From contig DASWJH010000079.1 of assembly GCA_036397255.1 (NCBI GenBank), forward strand, positions 1-64,000: a stretch of DNA of 64,000 nt, in the 5' to 3' direction. Positions 25,327-32,059 of this stretch are shown here, in pieces. The position numbers and the translations under genes are program-made. Source of the DNA: Nitrospiria bacterium. GTDB taxonomy: Bacteria > Nitrospirota > Nitrospiria > DASWJH01. Within the stretch, counting starts at the first letter, position 1, and every line of letters starts with the position of its first letter. Under the pieces are notes generated by a model. That model made no database searches and had not been told where the DNA came from. It saw only the letters and a list, made by a program, of their open reading frames with translations.

Positions 25327-27000
25327 TTACGGAGCTGGTACAATGTTAAACGTCTCCGAGAACAAAGGTGGATGACTTCCGATGTCCACTGGTGGAATCT
25401 GTGGGAAAACCTGATCGAAATTCAAAGGACCGATCGGGGCAAGACCTGGATGTTCCTGGCCTGCTCCGTTACAGTTCAAGCAAGAAGCAATAAAGCTTCC
25501 CGCAGTGTTCTGCTGCAAGAGCTCTCTCAAAGACGCCTGAGCATCGATGAAGGAGAATGCAAACGCTCGGTTCTCTCGAGTTCCGGACCGGAACCCGTTC
25601 TCGACCGCTTCCCTATAGTAGACCACACCGTCATCAGAGGTACCATAGACTAAATCGATACCTGGATCACTATCGCAGTTAGCGCCCCAGAAGGGGTTGC
25701 CGCCACCGTCAACAGTGGCTCCAGCCGCTCCGGTACACTTCACAATGGTATCATCGGATGTTCCTTTAATACCATCTGTCCCTGCACCGTCGTCTGTGGT
25801 GAAGAACCGACCATCGGATCCAAACCGCTCTGCGTGACTAAAGACCGCCCCTTTTCCATACGCTCCGCCAGCAATTAAGGCAAAGTGGGAGCTCTCGTCA
25901 ATAATCCCGCCGAACGCACCGTCACAGTCTTCCTCACCTGCGCCACCGGTACGTGACCCGCAAAGCACCCAGGTGTAAGGATCGCTGCCTTCCTCCCCGT
26001 GGAAGTTAGGCCCGCTCACTACCTGGATTGCCATACGAAGCACCTGAAGTCCGTCAGTCGGATCTCCGGCCTGGCTCATCCCTTGATCCAAACGGTCATC
26101 AATCACGGTCGGAACCGCTTCAATCGGATTCAACGGAAGGATTACGTCAACTGTTCCGTCTCCAGCCGCAAAGAAGCTGTTCACTCTCAATGATGATGTT
26201 ACGGTTGTCGTTGTACCGAGTGACTCTCGTGTTAGAATGTCATCGGTGGTTCCGGCAATACCGTCACCGCCCACATCAAAGGTCCAGTTACACCATCCGC
26301 CTGCACAGCCACCAGTACTCTCGTTGCTCATGGACATCCATGAGACCGTGGTGCCAGCTAATCCGTCTCCGCGGAACTGACCTACTTGGGACCGTACACT
26401 CTGGTTGAATTCGCCTGATGAAGAGGCGACATATTTCACCATCAGAGTATCCGCCCAGGCTTGCCTCTCATGGGGGATGTATCTCGGGAATCTCCCCGGT
26501 GTCAAAGGCTCGCCATGGTGATCCAAGAACAATAACAACAGATCCGGATCATACCCAGAAGGACCGGGCGTTCCCACTTGAGGGAAGTTCGGGAATTGGT
26601 TTAAGAACGGGGCAAAACCCGTCAAAAACGATCCCGGGCTAAAATGGTCTACCATCATCGTCCTCCAACCGGAGCGATGGTGGTCGCCACTGGGAGGAAT
26701 CATTTCGGTTCCCCCTCGTGGTTCGAAATATTGACCGTCCAGCCATTGCAAAACGGCTTCTCGACCCATTTCAGCACACGCCAATCCGTTCAAGTCATCA
26801 CCTGATGATGGTGATCCCTTACCAATACAGGGGTTCCCAACACCAAAGAAGTTTTGGGGAAGTAAAGCAGTTCCTTCCAACCCTTCGTTCGTGGTGAAGT
26901 TAAGAGTCACGGTGTCTGCTGCGGATGCAACATTACCAAAGGCAAGCATTCCAAGCGCTAAAAATACTGCTGCTAGGATAGTTTGCTTTTTCATATGCAT
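25327..27000 (-). CDS. Secreted protein of unknown family, probably highly expressed (557 aa)
   Basis: Signal peptide MKKQTILAAVFLALGMLAFGNVASAA with Ala-x-Ala cleavage. The mature protein is Gly/Asp/Pro-rich with many short turns (GDGIAGTTDD, GSDGRFFTTDDGAGTDG, GTSDDTIV), scattered Cys pairs and a CLNCNGAGQEHPG motif near residue 513 (no CxxCH, so not a heme site). I do not recognise the family. Evidence for high expression: a perfect AAGGAGGTG ribosome site five to six bases before the ATG, a leader hairpin, a strong dedicated terminator, and codon choice visibly richer in GGT, ACC, CCG and GTC than neighbouring genes. It lies alone between a secreted-protein gene and the TPR-barrel gene. 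Possibly a structural surface or extracellular matrix protein; this is inference. Confidence 0.85.
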   Translation of the reverse strand: MHMKKQTILAAVFLALGMLAFGNVASAADTVTLNFTTNEGLEGTALLPQNFFGVGNPCIGKGSPSSGDDLNGLACAEMGREAVLQWLDGQYFEPRGGTEMIPPSGDHHRSGWRTMMVDHFSPGSFLTGFAPFLNQFPNFPQVGTPGPSGYDPDLLLLFLDHHGEPLTPGRFPRYIPHERQAWADTLMVKYVASSSGEFNQSVRSQVGQFRGDGLAGTTVSWMSMSNESTGGCAGGWCNWTFDVGGDGIAGTTDDILTRESLGTTTTVTSSLRVNSFFAAGDGTVDVILPLNPIEAVPTVIDDRLDQGMSQAGDPTDGLQVLRMAIQVVSGPNFHGEEGSDPYTWVLCGSRTGGAGEEDCDGAFGGIIDESSHFALIAGGAYGKGAVFSHAERFGSDGRFFTTDDGAGTDGIKGTSDDTIVKCTGAAGATVDGGGNPFWGANCDSDPGIDLVYGTSDDGVVYYREAVENGFRSGTRENRAFAFSFIDAQASLRELLQQNTAGSFIASCLNCNGAGQEHPGLAPIGPLNFDQVFPQIPPVDIGSHPPLFSETFNIVPAP

Positions 27001-27025
27001 GTTTCACCTCCTTTCAGTTTCGGAA

Positions 27026-27056
27026 TTTCTCTCTCAGCCCTTTGCCAAGAGAGAAA
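27026..27056 (-). promoter_or_regulatory. Stem-loop in the leader of the 557-aa secreted protein gene
   Basis: On the minus strand TTTCTCTCT and AGAGAGAAA form a perfect 9-bp stem around a 13-base loop, ending about 12 bases before the AAGGAGGTG ribosome site. No T-run follows, so it is not a terminator. It may stabilise the mRNA 5' end or regulate translation. Confidence 0.55.
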
Positions 27057-27119
27057 CTGGTTTAAAAAAAATTATTCAAAACCTTTATAAAGACATTATT
27101 TTAATGAGGCCTCCCCCGA

Positions 27120-27773
27120 TCAGCATTGCTGATTTGGCCCGGACGTTAATTGAAACCCGTTCACATCGTCATAGGTGAAGGTTCCGCTACAAAGGCGGAC
27201 CACCCCCTGTGTGGAAACGGGATCGGACACCACCTGAGTAAAACTTCCGGTGGCCTGGCCTACTAAATCTCCATCAGAATCGGTAGTGGAGTCAATGCTA
27301 AAGGATAAATTAAAAATCTGCCCTTGTTGGGTAACATTCTGGTCAAAACTGGATTCAATGTGGTTGGAGCGTTGCCCCGCAACCGCACCCGGGCCCGAAA
27401 GGATGGATCCCCGGTTGGACAAGGGAAATCCGGCATCCGACACCGTTGAATTTCTCCGTTGGTCAATCAAGGCTGTACTGCTTCCCGATGCCACCTTGTT
27501 CCCAAACTGTGTACTGTCCTCCAATCCGCAACAGGGGCTAGAGGTATCTGGAAAAGGGTCATTAAAACTGGTGATGGCTGCGGGATCAAATCCACGCATA
27601 GTGGGATGGTTACTATTGGTAATGGATGTGGAATTTGCGGTAAAGGTATCTTGGGAATTGGCCATTAGGGGAAAAGAAAACAAGACCCCCAGCAGCACAG
27701 AACCCAATAACCACGGTTTGGAAAACGGTTCAGGCAAAAATCCACTTTTTTTATGAAAACCTAATCTCATCAT
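27120..27773 (-). CDS. Secreted protein of unknown function (217 aa)
   Basis: Two adjacent ATG codons (27768-27773) open the frame. A basic N-terminus leads into the hydrophobic segment WLLGSVLLGVLFSFPLMANSQ, a likely signal peptide. The mature part is Ser/Asn/Thr-rich and low in Lys, with a CC pair (PCCGLE) in the middle and single Cys in RLCSGTF and at the very C-terminus (NQQC). No known domain is recognised. The gene starts 33 bp after the moaA stop and ends 119 bp before the next gene, so it may be read through from moaA. It shares the low-charge, Asn/Ser-rich secreted style of the next protein but no clear homology to it. Confidence 0.7.
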   Translation of the reverse strand: MMRLGFHKKSGFLPEPFSKPWLLGSVLLGVLFSFPLMANSQDTFTANSTSITNSNHPTMRGFDPAAITSFNDPFPDTSSPCCGLEDSTQFGNKVASGSSTALIDQRRNSTVSDAGFPLSNRGSILSGPGAVAGQRSNHIESSFDQNVTQQGQIFNLSFSIDSTTDSDGDLVGQATGSFTQVVSDPVSTQGVVRLCSGTFTYDDVNGFQLTSGPNQQC

Positions 27774-27806
27774 TTGCGGCCCGACTCTTTGACTGGTTCT
27801 ATCTGG

Positions 27807-28799
27807 TTAGCCCCCGATGGTAATCATGTCCGTAAGCATTTTCTCAGCGGAGTATTTATCCAACTCATGTCCCTCCGGTTTGATTCCCAGAACTTGGTCC
27901 AAAAGACCTGAGATTTCCTCATCAGTGCACCCATTTCGAAGGGCCTCTCGGAAATCAACCTCTAGGTTGGAGAAAAGGCATGGACGAATTTTTCCATCGG
28001 ATGAAAGACGTACCCGGTTACAGGTATCACAGAAATGGCCGCTGATGGCATGAATGAATCCAACGACTCCCTGTGCTCCTGGAAGCTTAAAATTCTCCGC
28101 TGGACCGGCAATGTCGCTTTCCTCCTGAGCGGGTATCAGTTCATTAAACTCTTCAATGATTTTGGATTGCATATCCATAGCGGGTTTGTAGGTTCTCTGC
28201 CACATATCAAGGTTGGCACAAGGCATAAACTCAATAAAGCGAACATGGTAAGGCTTATTGAGGGTAAGCTTCACAAAATCAATAATTTCATCTTGATTCA
28301 CAGTCTCTTGCAACACACAATTGATCTTAATGGGAGAGAAGCCGACACGCTCTGCTTCATGGATCCCTTCCCATACGCGCTCCAAAACATCTCCTCGCGT
28401 AATTTCCTTGAACTTCTCAGCTTTAAGGGAATCCATACTGACGTTGAGACGGCGCAACCCCGCCTTGTAGAGGGGTTCGGCCATCTTCTTGAGAAGTATT
28501 CCATTGGTGGTCAATGCGATATCTTGTATCCCTTCAATTTTGCTGATTTCTTGAACAAACTCAACAACGCCTCTTCGCACAAGGGGTTCTCCGCCAGTGA
28601 TCCGGACCTTCTTGAGGCCTCTTTTTGCCGCAACCCGAATAATCCGAAGAAATTCATCGTATGAGAGAAGAGAGCTGTTATCCATAAACTCGATTCCCTC
28701 TGCAGGCATACAGTATTGGCATCTTAAGTTACAATGATCGGTGATGGATACCCGTAGGTAGGTGATTCTTCGATTGAAGGCATCGGTCATGATATTCAT
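27807..28799 (-). CDS. moaA: GTP 3',8-cyclase MoaA (molybdenum cofactor step 1)
   Basis: Radical-SAM enzyme turning GTP into 3',8-cyclo-GTP, which MoaC converts to cyclic pyranopterin monophosphate. The SAM [4Fe-4S] motif is DHCNLRCQYC (C23, C27, C30), ITGGEPLVR follows, the second cluster is C257, C260 and C274 (CDTCNRVRLSSDGKIRPCLF), and the protein ends in the conserved GG that enters the active site. At 330 residues it has the normal length. The ATG at 28797-28799 sits behind GAGGGACCTT. The gene is 10 kb away from the moaC/moaDE operon and is flanked by surface-protein genes, which is an unusual position for it. Confidence 0.97.
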   Translation of the reverse strand: MNIMTDAFNRRITYLRVSITDHCNLRCQYCMPAEGIEFMDNSSLLSYDEFLRIIRVAAKRGLKKVRITGGEPLVRRGVVEFVQEISKIEGIQDIALTTNGILLKKMAEPLYKAGLRRLNVSMDSLKAEKFKEITRGDVLERVWEGIHEAERVGFSPIKINCVLQETVNQDEIIDFVKLTLNKPYHVRFIEFMPCANLDMWQRTYKPAMDMQSKIIEEFNELIPAQEESDIAGPAENFKLPGAQGVVGFIHAISGHFCDTCNRVRLSSDGKIRPCLFSNLEVDFREALRNGCTDEEISGLLDQVLGIKPEGHELDKYSAEKMLTDMITIGG

Positions 28800-28840
28800 A
28801 AGGTCCCTCGCGCGGGTTTATCTAAAGGTTCACATAAAAT

Positions 28841-29101
28841 TTAATATTTCATGAAACAAGCCAAGCAAACGACATCAAATAAAAGCAAATCCCGGGCCAC
28901 CTGCTTTTCTTTCTTTAAAAATTTAACAATATCCATATAACCTATTGAAATATAATGTATTTTATTTATAATTTTTCCCTCTCTCACAAACGATTTTTTA
29001 AAATATAAAAAACCGTTAGGAAAAACTATTCCCTTTTTCTTCCCCAATTTTCCCTTTCGGGCTACCGAAATTCTTTGCCAAAACCTCGCATCTATTGCCA
29101 T
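28841..29101 (-). CDS. Possible small basic protein (86 aa), doubtful
   Basis: Within the AT-rich 380-bp gap upstream of moaA, a minus-strand ATG (29099-29101) behind AAGGAAAAC opens 86 codons rich in Lys, Ile, Phe and Gly (for example RKGKLGKKKG and KFLKKEKQVARDLLLF). There is no recognised domain and no signal peptide, and the high A/T content makes chance openness likely. No other gene or strong terminator is seen in 28800-29179. Treat as a low-confidence candidate. Confidence 0.22.
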   Translation of the reverse strand: MAIDARFWQRISVARKGKLGKKKGIVFPNGFLYFKKSFVREGKIINKIHYISIGYMDIVKFLKKEKQVARDLLLFDVVCLACFMKY

Positions 29102-29179
29102 GTTTTCCTTAATCAATTTTTCTTTAAAAATCAAAACCATCGATCAAAAGACCCCCAAAACCCTGGAGGTTTTTCTAAT

Positions 29180-31000
29180 TTAAAAGAGATGTAAAATCGC
29201 TAACCCGTTATCGGTAAACCGATTATTGTCATTTAAAGGGCTTCCTATTAAAAAATCTGCAAGACCATCATTATTAAAATCCCCCGCCATATCAATGGAA
29301 ATCCCAAAGAGATCCCCATTGTTTTCTCCGGCAAAAACCTTATTAGCATTGAGGTTTTTAACCGTTCCCGCCAATGTAGGCCCTCCAAAAAACATGTAAA
29401 CCGCCCCGCTGGGGGGACCATTTCCAACCCTGGCGTTGGTGGCCCCAATGGCAAAGTCGGAGATGCCATCCCCATTTAAATCCCATAAACCCGCTCCGGC
29501 AGGAGGACCATTCCAGGGCATCACGCTCCCCGCAACATCAGAACCAAAAAAATCGCTTTGAAAACTTCCCTGAAGGGTCAAATCCGCATTGACGGATAAT
29601 AAATTGGTCACTGTAGAACCCAAAGCACTGCTTCCCCAATAAATAAAGGCCGCCCCCTGATTCGCGTCAGTGGCGCCTCCACCATCGTTGACGGGGGCCC
29701 CGATGATTAAATCAGGCCTTCCATCCCCATTTGCATCTCCCGCCCCTGAAACCGCAATTCCAAAGCAATCTTTATTTTCATTTCCGGTAAAGGTAACCTC
29801 AGCGTTTGTGGAAGTAATATCCGTAAAAGTTGTTTTTCCAAGGAAAAGGTAAGCATGGCCCATGCCTCCGCACCCTTCGGTTGTTATCTCAAAATCACCT
29901 GCAAATCCCCCCCGGGGAACCTCGGTGGGGGCCCCTATCAACATATCGAAAAAACCATCCCCATTGGTGTCTCCCACACCACCTAAAGACAGGCCCAAAT
30001 GATCGTTGACCCCAACCCCAGTAAAAATGGCGGCAGGTGCAATTGGAGGCAGGGTGGGAGTCACACTCAATGATAAAAGATCGGTTCCTCCATTACAGGC
30101 TCCACCCCCCAGGTATAAATATGCCCCGCCACTTCGATCTGCCGCATTAAAAGGGGCACCGATGAGAAAATCGGGACAGCCATCTCCATTGACATCTCCC
30201 AAACCGGCCAGTGAAAAACCAAAATTACTCTGGCTGGAGCCTTGTCTTAAAACAAACGCAAGCTTATAAAGGGGATTGGGAATGGTTTGGTCAAAGGGAT
30301 CGATAAAAGCTTCCTCCAATGTTTCCTGGCTCATGACCACTATGTAGTTCCTTTCTCCGGATTCCTCTACCTCAATTAAAATCATCCGGTCATCGGTAGC
30401 ACATTGTGGAACCTGAACACAGGCTTCTAATTTGTTTTGAAGAGGAGCTCCCCCAAAAACCAAATAGGCGACCCCATTACTATTGCTGGAAGTCAGGTTA
30501 TTGGGATCCTTTACCAAAGGAGCCCCAATTAAAAAATCGTCAAAGCCATCCCCGTTTACATCCCCTATCCCGGAAACGGAAAACCCAAGGTTGCCTCCTG
30601 ACTGACCGCCTACAAAAGTTACTTCAGGCAGTGGAAATCGAAATTCGTGATCTCCCAGGGTACTAAGGGTTCCAGTACCAAGAGGAGGGAAAACACCGCC
30701 ACTGAAAAGCGATTTTCCAAAAATTAAATAAGCGGCACCCTTATCAGAAAACTCCAGGCCATCATCAAATGAAGGCGCGCCCACCAAAATATCGGTAAAT
30801 TCACCCTGAGAATCCCGGTTGACATGGCCCACCGCGGCCACCGACCGCCCCAATTTATCCGCGCTTTGATTTCCGATCGCTCTAATACTTGAAACCGTTT
30901 CTTCATCCGGGCTTGGCAGGCAGGCAGGGGTAGGAAAGAACAAAATTAATATCACACCCACTTTTTTCAAAATTTTCAAATTTTCTCTAAGCCGTTTCAT
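29180..31000 (-). CDS. Integrin-alpha-like FG-GAP repeat lipoprotein (606 aa)
   Basis: Signal peptide with lipobox PTPAC (Cys at residue 27). The rest is made of about seven FG-GAP repeats, each with (L/F)G.S(V/L)(A/S)G.GDVNGDG..DFLIGAP..... and a following G.AY(L/V)(F/L)G strand; clear copies are GLGDVNGDGCPDFLIG, GVGDTNGDGFFDMLIG, GAGDANGDGRPDLIIG and DMAGDFNNDGLADFLIG. This predicts a single seven-bladed, calcium-binding beta-propeller anchored in the outer membrane. ATG start at 30998-31000. The gene follows an outer-membrane barrel gene by 18 bp and may be its partner. Role likely adhesion or surface scaffolding. Confidence 0.87.
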   Translation of the reverse strand: MKRLRENLKILKKVGVILILFFPTPACLPSPDEETVSSIRAIGNQSADKLGRSVAAVGHVNRDSQGEFTDILVGAPSFDDGLEFSDKGAAYLIFGKSLFSGGVFPPLGTGTLSTLGDHEFRFPLPEVTFVGGQSGGNLGFSVSGIGDVNGDGFDDFLIGAPLVKDPNNLTSSNSNGVAYLVFGGAPLQNKLEACVQVPQCATDDRMILIEVEESGERNYIVVMSQETLEEAFIDPFDQTIPNPLYKLAFVLRQGSSQSNFGFSLAGLGDVNGDGCPDFLIGAPFNAADRSGGAYLYLGGGACNGGTDLLSLSVTPTLPPIAPAAIFTGVGVNDHLGLSLGGVGDTNGDGFFDMLIGAPTEVPRGGFAGDFEITTEGCGGMGHAYLFLGKTTFTDITSTNAEVTFTGNENKDCFGIAVSGAGDANGDGRPDLIIGAPVNDGGGATDANQGAAFIYWGSSALGSTVTNLLSVNADLTLQGSFQSDFFGSDVAGSVMPWNGPPAGAGLWDLNGDGISDFAIGATNARVGNGPPSGAVYMFFGGPTLAGTVKNLNANKVFAGENNGDLFGISIDMAGDFNNDGLADFLIGSPLNDNNRFTDNGLAILHLF

Positions 31001-31018
31001 AACAGAATTAAAAATATC

Positions 31019-31996
31019 CTAAAAATGAACCCGGAATAAAAAAACAGCGCTTAGTCCTTCCAGTTCCAGTTTAACCGGGGATTGCTGGCGGATTTCTTCA
31101 GTGTTAGGGGTATTGGGATTAATCCGGATATCGGCAAAAGTTAAATTATTCCCCGTTTCCGGAACGGGAGGTGGCGTTGGGATCCCCACGGTCCCGAACA
31201 AAGATTCGGGTGGAACTTCATCGAACTGTTCAAACCCGGAAGTAAAAATCCGGTCCACGTTTAACTGATCTACTTCGCCAATCACATAGTTAACGTTAGC
31301 CCCCACGGAGAGCCAATTGGTGATGAAATATTCCCCGCCCAACCCAAAATTAGTGGAAAAACCCAATCCGGAGGCTTCGGTTGAACTCACAGAGGCAAAC
31401 CCTCCATCGGGAACACAGGTGGGGTTCGAATCGGGACAAACCACCTTGACGAGAGAATCCAACGTTACATCCGCCAAGGCAAAACCAGCGATTCCAATAT
31501 TTAAGAAAACGCGGCCCACTTCCGGGTTTTTGAGCAAATGATACCGCCAGCTTAGCCAAAATTGGTTGAGTTGAACATTATATCGGGCTTCCCTCGGAAA
31601 TATAAAAGGATCGGTTTGGTCCGCCCTTAGAAAAAGGGGTATTTCATCCCGGGCAATCGATTCTCCATTCCAAACTGAAAGGGTAAACAAGAGGGAATGC
31701 CGGTCGGTAATTAACCGCTCCACCTCCAGGCCAAAACTTAAATTCCCTTCAATCGCGGAAGTGGAAATGTTTCGTTCATTTGCGGGAAACTCCTGGCTTC
31801 GGGGTAGAAGAAAATTGGGATCCTGGACGATCCCCTTTCCCGAATCGGCGATCACATCATTTAGGGTTTCCAGGGAGGGGTCATACATCCCGAATAAAAA
31901 CCCGACGCTCCAGTTTTTATCCTCACCGTAGGCATTCTCCCCACCCCATACCGAAATGAGAAAGAAGCAAAGAAAACACCAACCCCATTGCCTCAT
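31019..31996 (-). CDS. Outer-membrane beta-barrel protein (about 325 aa)
   Basis: Signal peptide MRQWGWCFLCFFLISVWGGENAYG, followed by amphipathic strands (WSVGFLFGMYDPSL, NQFWLSWRYHLL, GLGGEYFITNWLSVGANVNYVIG) and a C-terminal strand AVFLFRVHF ending in Phe. This is typical of small OmpW/OmpA-like barrels. A longer frame from a TTG at 32045-32047 has no ribosome site and would put 17 residues before the signal peptide, so I prefer the ATG at 31994-31996. The gene lies between the RND transporter gene and the FG-GAP lipoprotein gene with short gaps (63 or 12 bp depending on the start, and 18 bp), consistent with one transcript. Confidence 0.75.
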   Translation of the reverse strand: MRQWGWCFLCFFLISVWGGENAYGEDKNWSVGFLFGMYDPSLETLNDVIADSGKGIVQDPNFLLPRSQEFPANERNISTSAIEGNLSFGLEVERLITDRHSLLFTLSVWNGESIARDEIPLFLRADQTDPFIFPREARYNVQLNQFWLSWRYHLLKNPEVGRVFLNIGIAGFALADVTLDSLVKVVCPDSNPTCVPDGGFASVSSTEASGLGFSTNFGLGGEYFITNWLSVGANVNYVIGEVDQLNVDRIFTSGFEQFDEVPPESLFGTVGIPTPPPVPETGNNLTFADIRINPNTPNTEEIRQQSPVKLELEGLSAVFLFRVHF

Positions 31997-32059
31997 TTGA
32001 TTGGATAATCCTTTTTTAAAAACATACCCGAACCCATTTTTTCTCAAAGGAAACTCAAT

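Noticed and set aside
26900-27000. The 557-aa secreted protein as a c-type cytochrome because of CLNCNGAGQEH
   Set aside because: The heme motif needs CxxCH; here the residue after the second Cys is Asn, and no other heme motif is present.
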